Assembly (NCBI GenBank): GCA_963762525.1
Contig: CAVXKT010000004.1
Span: forward strand, 186,001 to 250,000
Direction of reading: 5' to 3'
Origin: DATFDN01 sp963762525
GTDB taxonomy: Bacteria; Pseudomonadota; Alphaproteobacteria; Acetobacterales; Acetobacteraceae
Length of the DNA: 64,000 bases
In this document: piece after piece, positions 8,693 through 16,448 of the stretch
Numbering within the stretch: the stretch's first letter is position 1
Layout: every line of letters begins with the position of its first letter
Notes under the pieces: model-generated
The model's database searches: none
What the model was told of the DNA's origin: nothing
What the model saw: the letters and a program-made list of their open reading frames with translations, nothing else
Program-made: the position numbers and the translations under genes

Positions 8693-8778
8693 TGGTGCGG
8701 TCGAGAAGACTCGAACTTCCACCCGGTTTCCCGGACCAGCACCTCAAGCTGGCGCGTCTACCGTTCCGCCACGACCGC
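8693..8778 (-). tRNA. tRNA-Leu (anticodon GAG)
   Basis: An 86-nt class II tRNA is encoded on the minus strand, including a genomic CCA (8693-8695). The acceptor arm GCGGTCG pairs with CGACCGC. The anticodon stem CCAGC/GCTGG encloses TTGAGGT with anticodon GAG, which reads CUC/CUU leucine codons. A long variable arm (CCGGG...CCGGG region) is as expected for leucine. The T-arm contains GTTCGAGTC. It stands alone between a GNAT gene and divergent lipB. Confidence 0.95.
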
Positions 8779-8801
8779 ATCGGGCGCGCGGGGTATAGCG
8801 G

Positions 8802-9590
8802 ATGAGCATGGCGGGTTCAATTGCGACCCCCCCGGAATGGCGCATCGGCGACGGCCCGACGCCGTACCCGGAGGCGCTGGCCGTGATGGAGCGGCGCGTC
8901 GCGGCGATCCGCGAAGGCACCGCCGGCGAGCTGGTATGGCTGCTGGAACATCCGCCGCTCTACACCGCCGGCAGCTCCGCCCGTCCGGCCGACCTGGTGG
9001 ATGCGCGCTTCCCCGCCTTCGCCGCCGGACGCGGCGGGCAGTGGACCTATCACGGTCCCGGCCAGCGCATTGGCTATGTGATGCTGGATCTGACGCGCCC
9101 GCATGGCGGCGTGCCGGCGCGCGACGTGCGCTGCTTCGTGCACGGGCTGGAGGAATGGCTGATCCGCGCGCTCGCCCGCTTCAACGTGCGTGGCGAAAGG
9201 CGGGAGGGGCGCATCGGCATCTGGGTCGCCGACCGCGCCGCCGGCAAGGAGGCGAAGATCGCCGCCATCGGCGTGCGCGTCAGCCGCTGGGTGAGCTGGC
9301 ATGGCGTGGCGCTCAACGTCGATCCCGATCTGTCGCATTTCGCCGGCATCGTCCCGTGCGGCATCCGCGAGCATGGCGTCATCAGCCTGCACGCGCTGGG
9401 GATTCCCGTCAGCATGGCGGAGGCGGACCTGGCCTTGCGCGCGGCGTGGGCGGAGGTGTTCGGGGCCGGGGTGAGCGCGGCTGAACGCACCACGAGCATC
9501 AAGAGATTGAAGGGAGTCCTCCGGCGTCCGGAGCAGCCCCGGGTTTCGATCGCGGAGATGGAGGAAGCTAAGCCGGACCCCGACGGATGA
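8802..9590 (+). CDS. lipB: Lipoyl(octanoyl) transferase LipB
   Basis: This 262-residue enzyme transfers octanoyl groups from acyl carrier protein to lipoyl domains of 2-oxoacid dehydrogenases, the first step of endogenous lipoate assembly. GGQWTYHGPGQRIGYVMLDL is the substrate-binding signature. Lys152 (AKIAAIGVR) and Cys186 (GIVPCGI) form the catalytic dyad. A hydrophilic tail of about 40 residues extends beyond the catalytic domain. The gene starts 24 bp from the tRNA-Leu gene and points away from it. It acts in the cytosol. Confidence 0.94.
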   Translation: MSMAGSIATPPEWRIGDGPTPYPEALAVMERRVAAIREGTAGELVWLLEHPPLYTAGSSARPADLVDARFPAFAAGRGGQWTYHGPGQRIGYVMLDLTRPHGGVPARDVRCFVHGLEEWLIRALARFNVRGERREGRIGIWVADRAAGKEAKIAAIGVRVSRWVSWHGVALNVDPDLSHFAGIVPCGIREHGVISLHALGIPVSMAEADLALRAAWAEVFGAGVSAAERTTSIKRLKGVLRRPEQPRVSIAEMEEAKPDPDG

Positions 9591-9755
9591 GGGCGGCAGC
9601 GGTCACAGTCGGTTGCCAAACCGCTCGTAGGCGATCACGACGCCCCACCCGCCATCGGTGCCAGAACGCCGACCGTGAACGAAGAATTGGCCGCGTTGTT
9701 CAGGGCATTCGCGAGAAGCTTCATGCGTTCGTTGTGGATGAAGCTCATCGAGAGA

Positions 9756-10862
9756 TCATCCGCCCGTCAGCGCCGCCGGGGAGACGTCCGCGACCTTGAC
9801 CGTGACCGTCCGTGTCTGCCCGTCGCGCTCCACCGTGAGCGTGGCGCCATTGCCGATGCCGATCGCATCCAGCCGTCGGCCGAGCTGGGTGACGCTCTGC
9901 ACGGGCTCGCCATCCACCGCGGTGATGACGTCGCCAATGGTCCCGGCCTGCGGGTTCACGCCCTCCAGCCCGGCATTCGCGGCGGGCGTGCCGGGCACCA
10001 CCCGCAGCACCACCACGCCGTTCACCCCGAACTGCGCGGCCAGCGCCGGATTGGCGGAGACGATGCCGATGCCCGGTGTGGGGGCGCTGCCGGTGGCGAT
10101 GATGCGCGGCACCACGCGGTTCACGGTGTCCACCGGAATGGCGAAGCCGATGCCGGCGGAGGCGCCCGAGCGGGACAGGATCGCGGTGTTCAGCCCGATC
10201 ATCCGACCCGAGGAGTCGAGCAGCGGGCCGCCGGAGTTGCCGGGATTGATCGGCGCATCGGTCTGAATAACGTCGGTGATCTCCACCTCCGAACTTTCCG
10301 GCAGCTGCCGACGCAGCGCGCTGATCAGGCCGGAGGTGAGGGTTTGATCCAGTCCGTAGGGATTGCCGATCGCGAACACCGATTGGCCGACCAGCAGGTT
10401 CTTCGATTGACCGATGGCGAGCGGGCGCAGCGCGACGCGCGGGCGCTCCAGCCTGAGCACCGCCAGGTCGTAGGCGGGGGCGGTGCCGATCAGTCGCGCC
10501 CGGACCAGCTCGCCGGTGGTCAGCCGGACGCCGAAGAGGCTGCCGCCGGCGATGACGTGGTTGTTGGTCACCACGTCGCCGGCGGCGTCCCAGACCACCC
10601 CCGATCCGGTTTGCAGCACGTATTCGCCGTTCGGCGCCAGCACCGGCGCGGCGCCGCGCGCATAGACGTGCACCACCGAGGGCGAGGCGGCGCGGAAGAT
10701 GTCGATGGTGGTGCGCTCGATGGCATCGAGGGAGCCGCGCGGCGAAACCGTGCGCGGCGCCGTCGCCGCCCACCAGCCCTCGACGACATAGGGCTCGACC
10801 ACCCAGACGGCGAACAGCACCAAAAGGCAGACGACGACGACCCGCGTGAACCGGGGGGTCAT
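9756..10862 (-). CDS. Membrane-anchored HtrA/DegS-like serine protease
   Basis: This 368-residue protein has one N-terminal transmembrane helix (about 8-25), a trypsin-like domain and a single PDZ domain (about 265-360), the DegS layout. The catalytic triad is His102 (TNNHVI), Asp132 (YDLAVL) and Ser210 (PGNSGGPL). It is probably anchored in the inner membrane with the protease facing the periplasm, where DegS-type enzymes sense misfolded envelope proteins. A second, soluble Deg-type protease is encoded at 21350-22857. It lies just downstream of dksA on the same strand, separated by 5 bp. Confidence 0.9.
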   Translation of the reverse strand: MTPRFTRVVVVCLLVLFAVWVVEPYVVEGWWAATAPRTVSPRGSLDAIERTTIDIFRAASPSVVHVYARGAAPVLAPNGEYVLQTGSGVVWDAAGDVVTNNHVIAGGSLFGVRLTTGELVRARLIGTAPAYDLAVLRLERPRVALRPLAIGQSKNLLVGQSVFAIGNPYGLDQTLTSGLISALRRQLPESSEVEITDVIQTDAPINPGNSGGPLLDSSGRMIGLNTAILSRSGASAGIGFAIPVDTVNRVVPRIIATGSAPTPGIGIVSANPALAAQFGVNGVVVLRVVPGTPAANAGLEGVNPQAGTIGDVITAVDGEPVQSVTQLGRRLDAIGIGNGATLTVERDGQTRTVTVKVADVSPAALTGG

Positions 10863-10867
10863 TGCGG

Positions 10868-11284
10868 CTAGTCGTCGCGGTGGACGCGCTCCATGCGCTC
10901 GTGGCGCTCCTGCGCCTCGATCGAGAGGATGGCGATCGGGCGCGCTTCCAGGCGCTTAAGGCCGATCGGCTCGCCGGTCTCCTCGCAGAACCCGTAGGTG
11001 CCGCCCTCGATGCGCAGCAGCGCCTGGTCGATCTTGGCGATCAGCTTGCGGGCGCGGTCGCGGGTGCGCAATTCCAGCGCCCGATCGGTTTCGACGGCGG
11101 CGCGGTCGGTGATGTCGGCCTCATGGATGCCGCCTTCCGAGAGGCTGGCCAGGGTGCCGTCGGCCTCGCGCAGCAAGCTGTTGCGCCATCGCGTTAGTTT
11201 CTGCCGGAAGTATTCCACCTGGATCGGATTCATGAACTCTTCGGTTTCGGTCGGTTGGTAGTCGGGGGGGAGGGTGACCATCAT
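10868..11284 (-). CDS. dksA: RNA polymerase-binding transcription factor DksA
   Basis: This 138-residue protein binds the RNA polymerase secondary channel and, with ppGpp, redirects transcription under starvation. The coiled-coil region ADITDRAAVETDRALELRTR and the globular motif YGFCEETGEPIGLKRLEARP are present. Only one of the four zinc cysteines (Cys100) is kept, as in the known non-canonical alphaproteobacterial DksA proteins. The start at 11284 gives a short extra N-terminus; MNPIQVEYF at residue 18 is an alternative. The neighbouring flagellar genes are often DksA-dependent, but nothing here shows direct control. Confidence 0.92.
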   Translation of the reverse strand: MMVTLPPDYQPTETEEFMNPIQVEYFRQKLTRWRNSLLREADGTLASLSEGGIHEADITDRAAVETDRALELRTRDRARKLIAKIDQALLRIEGGTYGFCEETGEPIGLKRLEARPIAILSIEAQERHERMERVHRDD

Positions 11285-11431
11285 GCGGGCCGATCCTGTC
11301 GTTCGTGTGGAAGCGACCCCCGAGGGGCTGGAACGGCGCGGTGTATAGCCGCGCCGAATCCCCCCGCCAAGGCGGTTTTGATCGAAATGGGGGCAACTGT
11401 CTCGATCATTTCACGTTTGCTTACCGTCGAA

Positions 11432-11840
11432 TTACCGTGACGAGAGCGAACCGGATCGGGGCCGCGCCAGTTCCACTCGCGCGCGCAGCGCGATGGCGGA
11501 CACCACCGCATCCAGGCCGGGATCGAAGGCGCGCGGCACCTCCGTGGCCAGCACGGCGAGCCGCGCCAGCGCCGGGCCGGCATCGCCGCCGAGCAGGGCG
11601 CGCTGCAGCTCGGCCAGTGCCGCCAGCATGTCGCGGCCGCGCCGGCGGGCGGCGCGGTCGCCGACGGCGGTCAGGCAGGCCTCCTGCAAGGCGAGCAGGC
11701 TCCCGGCGACCGCCGGCAGCGCCGCTTGCGCCGCAACGGGTGTCGCGTCCGCCGTCGGCAGGCTGAATCCGCCGGGGCGCGAGACGCGAACGGCTCGGGA
11801 GCAAGCGCGCGGTCCGATCGACCCCGCTGATTTCGGTCAA
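11432..11840 (-). pseudogene. fliX: Flagellar assembly regulator FliX, split by a one-base frameshift
   Basis: The C-terminal reading has LLALQEACL and RRRGRDMLAALAELQRALL, ending ALRARVELARP, which matches FliX, the partner and regulator of FlbD in flagellar checkpoint control. Upstream, the matching N-terminus (LTEISGVDRTARLLPS) lies in the next frame. It begins at a TTG at 11840 with an excellent AAAGGAG ribosome site. The two frames are joined by one surplus base at about 11775-11795, just before PGGFSLPTAD. The corrected protein would be about 135 residues, the FliX length. It is divergent from flgI, the usual place for fliX. Either the gene is broken or the base is an assembly error. 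Confidence 0.75.
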
Positions 11841-11918
11841 TGCCCGGCTCCTTTCGCCGACCGGCAGGTTTTGCCCCCCGAAAGCGCCCGCCGCCCCGCC
11901 AGAACCGCGGCGAGGGGC

Positions 11919-11933
11919 TGGCACGGGGCTTGC
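11919..11933 (+). promoter_or_regulatory. Sigma-54 (-24/-12) promoter for the flgI operon
   Basis: TGGCACggggcTTGC matches the sigma-54 consensus TGGCAC-N5-TTGC, with the invariant GG and GC exactly ten bases apart. It lies about 67 bp upstream of the flgI start on the coding strand. Transcription would begin about 12 bases after the GC. Flagellar basal-body genes of alphaproteobacteria are commonly sigma-54/FlbD-dependent, with FliX modulating FlbD, and fliX lies divergently next door. Confidence 0.8.
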
Positions 11934-11999
11934 GCCTAAGCCGGCCGATCGGCGCAGCGTGCCGCAAAAACGTTACGAACCTCCTACCGGAGCTCGCCC

Positions 12000-13103
12000 T
12001 TGCGCGCCTCACGCCTGCCCCTGCTTCTGCTGGTGCTGCTGGCCCTCTGCCCGCTGCGCGCGCTGGGACAGATCCGCATCAAGGACATCGCCGACGTCGA
12101 GGGCGTGCGGCCGAACCAGCTCATCGGCTACGGGCTCGTGGTCGGGCTGAACAACACCGGCGACAAGCTCGACAATGCGGTGTTCACCCGCCAGTCGCTG
12201 ATCGGGATGCTGGAGCGCCTCGGGGTGAACACCGCCGACCAGGCGGCGAAGCTCGAGACCAAGAACGTCGCCGCGGTGATGGTGACGGCCGATCTGCCGG
12301 CCTTCGCCCGCGGCGGCGGGCGCATCGACGTCGCCGTCTCGGCGCTGGGCGATGCCACCGACCTCACCGGCGGCACCCTGCTGGTGACGCCGCTGCTCGC
12401 CGCCGACGGCGAGGTGTATGCGGTGGCGCAAGGCGCCTTGGCGACCGGCGCCATCGCCGCGCGCGGCGCGGCGTCGTCGGTGACGCGCGGCGTGCCGACC
12501 TCGGCACGGGTCGCCAACGGCGCGACGGTGGAAAAGGAGGTGCCGTTCCGGCTCGACCAGAGCAGCGGCGTGTGGCTCGGTCTGCGCAACCCGGATCTGA
12601 CGACGGCGCGGCGCATCGCCGCCGCGATCAACGCCGCCGAGGGGCCGATCGCGCGCGCCACCGACCCGCGCACGGTGCGCGTCGATCTCGCCGGCCGCGA
12701 CCCGATCGCCACCCTGGCCGAGCTGGAGGATCTGCGCATCGAGCCCGACAGCCCGGCCGTGGTGGTGATCGACGAGGCCAGCGGCACCGTGGTGATGGGC
12801 GCCAATGTGCGGGTGAGCACGGTCGCGATCGCGCAGGGCAATCTGACGGTGCGGGTGACGGAGACACCGGAGGTGAGCCAGCCGGAGGCGTTCTCCCGCG
12901 GGCAGACGGCGGTGGTGCCGCGCACCAAGGTGGAGGTGGACGATCAGCACCAGAACCGCCTCGGGGTGGTGCCGGGCAGCATCAGCCTGCGCGATCTGGT
13001 GCAGAGCCTGAACGCGCTCGGCATCGGCCCGCGCGATCTGATCACCATCCTGCAGGCGATCAAGACCGCCGGTGCGTTGCAGGCCGACTTGAAGGTGCGC
13101 TGA
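12000..13103 (+). CDS. flgI: Flagellar basal body P-ring protein FlgI
   Basis: This 367-residue protein starts at TTG 12000 with a GGAG ribosome site. A signal peptide (LPLLLLVLLALCPLRALG) is followed by the mature start QIRIKDIADVEGVRPNQLIG, which is diagnostic of FlgI. The protein is exported to the periplasm and assembles into the P ring around the flagellar rod in the peptidoglycan layer. Its length matches the family. The TGA overlaps the ATG of the next gene by one base (TGATG), so it is coupled to the rod-binding gene. Confidence 0.95.
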   Translation: MRASRLPLLLLVLLALCPLRALGQIRIKDIADVEGVRPNQLIGYGLVVGLNNTGDKLDNAVFTRQSLIGMLERLGVNTADQAAKLETKNVAAVMVTADLPAFARGGGRIDVAVSALGDATDLTGGTLLVTPLLAADGEVYAVAQGALATGAIAARGAASSVTRGVPTSARVANGATVEKEVPFRLDQSSGVWLGLRNPDLTTARRIAAAINAAEGPIARATDPRTVRVDLAGRDPIATLAELEDLRIEPDSPAVVVIDEASGTVVMGANVRVSTVAIAQGNLTVRVTETPEVSQPEAFSRGQTAVVPRTKVEVDDQHQNRLGVVPGSISLRDLVQSLNALGIGPRDLITILQAIKTAGALQADLKVR

Positions 13104-13390
13104 TGAACGTGATCCATCCCACCGCCACCGACGCCGCCGGTCCCGCCGGTGCGGCGCGGATGCGCCAAGCGGCGAGCGAGTTCGAGGCGATGGCGATCGG
13201 CGAGATGCTGAAGCCGATGTTCGACACCGTCGACAGCGCGCACGGCGCCTTCGGCGGCGGCGCCGGCGAGGCGGCGTTCCAGCCGATGCTGGTGCAGGCG
13301 ATCGGCAAGCAGATGGCCGCACGCGGCGGCATCGGGCTGGCCGATGCCGTCTATCACGCGCTGATGCGCACCCGGGAGGCAGGTCAATGA
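13103..13390 (+). CDS. flgJ: Rod-binding protein (FlgJ N-terminal domain only)
   Basis: This 95-residue protein corresponds to the rod-binding domain of FlgJ. RMRQAASEFEAMAIGEMLKP matches the family motif, and AAFQPMLVQAIGKQMAARGG follows. The peptidoglycan-hydrolase domain found in enterobacterial FlgJ is absent, as is normal in alphaproteobacteria, where a separate lytic enzyme is recruited. It is coupled to flgI upstream (TGATG) and to the next gene downstream (ATGA overlap). Confidence 0.88.
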   Translation: MNVIHPTATDAAGPAGAARMRQAASEFEAMAIGEMLKPMFDTVDSAHGAFGGGAGEAAFQPMLVQAIGKQMAARGGIGLADAVYHALMRTREAGQ

Positions 13391-13764
13391 GCGTCGAGCT
13401 GATCGCGGCGGGGGTTCGACTGGCCGACGCGCTGGAGCAGGAGAACGCCGCTTTGGCGGCGCTCGACCTGCGCGGCGCGGCGGCGATGCTCGACACCAAG
13501 CAGCAGGCGCTGGCGGCGTTCACCGCGGCGGGCCTGCATCCGGGCAGCGCAACGCGGGCCAACGCCGACCTGCTCGCGCTGGCGTGGCGACTGGATGCGG
13601 CGGCGGCGGCGAACCGGCAACTGCTGGAACGCGGCATCGCCGTGCAAAGCCGGGTGCTCGCCGTCATCGCCGGCGCCGCACCGCGCGCCCGTGCGCCGCG
13701 TTACGGGGCGGGCGGGCGGATCGCCGCGCCGCGCGCGCCGCTCGCCTTGTGCTTGCGCGCCTGA
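13387..13764 (+). CDS. FlgN-like flagellar protein
   Basis: This 125-residue, mostly helical protein is encoded third in the flgI operon. The N-terminal region (VELIAAGVRLADALEQENAA) and the long helix resemble FlgN, the export chaperone for hook-associated proteins. The C-terminal RYGAGGRIAAPRAPLALCLR resembles the tail of alphaproteobacterial FlgN-like proteins in this same place. Similarity is short, so the assignment depends mainly on context. It could be another small flagellar accessory protein. Confidence 0.6.
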   Translation: MSVELIAAGVRLADALEQENAALAALDLRGAAAMLDTKQQALAAFTAAGLHPGSATRANADLLALAWRLDAAAAANRQLLERGIAVQSRVLAVIAGAAPRARAPRYGAGGRIAAPRAPLALCLRA

Positions 13765-13891
13765 GCCGCGCCACGCGGCCGTCATTTGCGGTTGCCCGCA
13801 CTGGGATTTCCACCGGGACTTCGGATAGCATGACCGCGATCGGGCTCCGGCGCCCGCCGGGGCCCGCGCGAATCCTCATGGAGGCATCCAC

Positions 13892-15865
13892 ATGTCCGGA
13901 GAGCAGCACGGCAGAAGTCCTCGCTCGGTGGCCCTGGTCGGGCCGTACGGCAGCGGCAAGTCCACCCTGTTCGATGCCATGCTGGAGGTGGCCGGCAGCC
14001 CGGTGAAGCGGCCGGCCGACCCGCGCAACCGCCCCTCGACCACCGAAATTCGCCTCGGACACTGCACCTATCTCGGCGATCGCTGGTCGGTGCTCGATTG
14101 TCCCGGTTCGGTCGAGTTCGCCTTCGAGACCGAGGCCGCGCTCGCGGTCGCCGACATCGCGGTGCTGGTGTGTGATCCGCTGCCCGCCCGCGCCATCGCC
14201 GCCGCGCCGCTGCTCCGGCGGCTGGCGGAACAGAAAGTGCCGCATATCGTCTTCATCAATCGCATCGACACGCTGGAGGGGGGCCTCGCGGACACGCTGG
14301 CGGCCCTGCAAGCGTACGCGAGCTGTCCGCTGGTGCTGCGCCAGTTACCGCTCACCGAGACCGGGCCGGCCGGCGCCAAGGTCGCCGGCTACGTCGATGT
14401 GGTGAGCGACCGCGCCTATCGCTACCGCAAGGGACAGGCCTCGGAATTGGTGCGCATTCCGTCCGCCGACGAGGCCGAAGCGGCGCGCGCCGCGCTGGTC
14501 GAGGTGCTGGCCGATCACGACGACGCGCTGCTGGAGAAGGTACTGGAAGACGTGCGCCCCGGCCCCGACGAGATCTACCGCGATTTGCGCAAGGATTTGG
14601 CGGCCGGCAACGTGATCGAGGTGCTGCTGGGCGCGGCCGAGAGCGCCGGCGGCGTGCGCCGGCTGTGGAAGACGCTGCGCCATGATGCGCCGGATGCCGC
14701 CGAGACCGCCGCCCGGCGGGACATCGCCGCCGACGGAGCGCCGCTGGCGCAGGTGTTCAAGACCGTCCACGCCGGGCACACCGGCAAGCTCTCCTACGCC
14801 CGGCTATGGCGCGGCGCCATCAAGGACGGCGCCAGCCTGAACGGCACGCGACTGGGCGCCATCTATCAAACTGTCGGTGGCGAACTGGCCAAGGTCGGCG
14901 AGGCGACGGCGGGCGAGTTGGTCGCCCTCGGCCGGCTGGAGGGAGTGGCGACAGGGGCGGCGGTCTCGACCGGCGCCAGCCCGGAACTGCCCTTCCCGAC
15001 GCCCTCCGAGCCGGTTTACGCGCTGGCGATCGCCACCGCCGATCGCAAGGACGACGTGAAGCTCTCGGGCGCCTTGCAGAAATTGCTGGAAGAGGACCCG
15101 ACGCTCGGCATCACGCACGGGCAGGACACGCACGAGACGGTGCTGCACGGCCAGGGCGAGATTCACCTGCACACCGCGATCGAGCGACTGGCGCGCGGGC
15201 AGGCGCTGAAACTGACGACGCAGACCCCGCAGGTCGCCTACAAGGAGACCATCCGCCGCCCGGTCCATCAGCACGGGCGACTGAAGCGCCAAACCGGCGG
15301 CCATGGACAGTTCGCCGACGTGAAGATCGACATCGCCCCGCGCGAACGCGGCGCCGGCTTCGCCTTCATCGACAAGGTGGTCGGCGGCTCGGTGCCGCGC
15401 AACTTCATTCCCGCCGTCGCCGAAGGCGCCGAGGAGGCGGCGCGCAAGGGGCCGTTCGGCCATCCGGTGGTGGACATCGCGGTGACGCTGACCGACGGGC
15501 AGTTTCACAGCGTGGACAGCTCCGACATGGCGTTCAAGACCGCGACCGCGATCGCCATGCGCGAGGGTCTCGCCGCCGCCGATCCGGTGGTGTTGGAGCC
15601 GATCGATCACGTGACGATCAGCGTGCCCAACGACTTCACCGCCCGCGCGCAGCGGCTGCTGACCGGGCGGCGCGGCCAAATTCTGGGCTACGCCGAGCGC
15701 CCGAACTGGCCGGGGTGGGACGACGTGGACGCGCTGGTGCCGGCGGCCGAGCTGCACGACCTTATCATCGAGCTGCGCTCGCAAACCTCCGGCCTCGGCA
15801 CCTTCCGCCGCCGCTTCGACCATCTGGCGGAGACGCGGCTGGAGGCACGCCGCGGCGCCGCCTGA
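13892..15865 (+). CDS. Elongation factor G-like protein
   Basis: This 657-residue protein has the domain order of EF-G. The GTPase domain carries the P-loop GPYGSGKST (17-25), DCPG (69-72) and NRID (123-126). Domain II follows (HAGHTGKLSYARLWRG). Domains III-V follow with GQGEIHLHTAIERL and LKRQTGGHGQFADVKI, and end in GQILGYAER. The switch I threonine motif of true EF-G is not recognisable and NKxD is altered to NRID, so it belongs to the divergent EF-G-like group rather than being the main translocase. A role in ribosome rescue or recycling is possible but unproven. It has an ordinary ribosome site (atggaggcatccac) before the ATG. Confidence 0.85.
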   Translation: MSGEQHGRSPRSVALVGPYGSGKSTLFDAMLEVAGSPVKRPADPRNRPSTTEIRLGHCTYLGDRWSVLDCPGSVEFAFETEAALAVADIAVLVCDPLPARAIAAAPLLRRLAEQKVPHIVFINRIDTLEGGLADTLAALQAYASCPLVLRQLPLTETGPAGAKVAGYVDVVSDRAYRYRKGQASELVRIPSADEAEAARAALVEVLADHDDALLEKVLEDVRPGPDEIYRDLRKDLAAGNVIEVLLGAAESAGGVRRLWKTLRHDAPDAAETAARRDIAADGAPLAQVFKTVHAGHTGKLSYARLWRGAIKDGASLNGTRLGAIYQTVGGELAKVGEATAGELVALGRLEGVATGAAVSTGASPELPFPTPSEPVYALAIATADRKDDVKLSGALQKLLEEDPTLGITHGQDTHETVLHGQGEIHLHTAIERLARGQALKLTTQTPQVAYKETIRRPVHQHGRLKRQTGGHGQFADVKIDIAPRERGAGFAFIDKVVGGSVPRNFIPAVAEGAEEAARKGPFGHPVVDIAVTLTDGQFHSVDSSDMAFKTATAIAMREGLAAADPVVLEPIDHVTISVPNDFTARAQRLLTGRRGQILGYAERPNWPGWDDVDALVPAAELHDLIIELRSQTSGLGTFRRRFDHLAETRLEARRGAA

Positions 15866-15908
15866 CGGTTGTCGGGTGCAATCAAATGAGTTAAGATCAA
15901 ACTTAAAC

Positions 15909-16352
15909 ATGCGTTCTCTGCGGCTGCTCGCGCTTGCCACGATCGTGCTCGGCGGAGTGACGTTCGATGCTCGGGCGCAAAGGCCGAAGCCGGTGGTCGG
16001 CGGCTCGGAGGTGCATTGGGTGCTCACGCTCGATGTGCCGGCGGGCAACATGGACAAGTTCCAGCAACTCGCCGCCGAGATGGTGGCCTCGACCAAGCAG
16101 GAGGCGGGCGCGCTCGATCACGAATTCGCCGCGACCCCGGATCAGAAGACAGCCGCCGTCGTCGAACGGTATCGCGATTCGGAGGCGGTGGTAGTGCAAT
16201 CCAGGGGTTCGTCGACAAGTTCTCCAAGCGCTTCCTCGCGCTGGTGAAGCCGACCGCTTCGTGGTCTTCGGCACGCCGGATGCCAACGCCAAGCAGATCC
16301 TGACGCCCTTCAACCGGTCTACATGGCGCCGTTCGACGGTTTCATGCGTTGA
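15909..16352 (+). pseudogene. Decayed exported antibiotic-biosynthesis-monooxygenase (ABM) domain protein
   Basis: The start encodes a signal peptide (LRLLALATIVLGGVTFDARA) and the ABM-type strand VHWVLTLDVPAGNMDKFQQL. AAEMVASTKQEAGALDHEF is the usual first helix. The reading then changes frame at about 16198 (IQGFVDKFSKRFLALVKP), again near 16253 (FVVFGTPDANAKQILTPF) and again near 16318 (VYMAPFDGFMR, stop). Joined, the pieces give a complete ~145-residue protein. Three lesions in 150 bp are more than is seen in neighbouring genes, so true decay is plausible. Confidence 0.65.
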
Positions 16353-16363
16353 AGCAGGTCCGG

Positions 16364-16401
16364 ATGACGTGGAAACAGATCAACCGGGTTTTCCACGTCA
16401 T
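16364..16401. terminator. Long inverted repeat between converging transcripts
   Basis: A 12-bp perfect stem (atgacgtggaaa at 16364-16375 and tttccacgtcat at 16390-16401) encloses a 14-base loop. It lies between the ABM remnant on the plus strand and ettA ending on the minus strand, where a bidirectional terminator is expected. It has no clear U-tract, so this is structural inference only. Confidence 0.45.
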
Positions 16402-16448
16402 GCTGGCGCTTTGGGCGATGGCTTATGGTCACACTTGAGCAACCCGCG

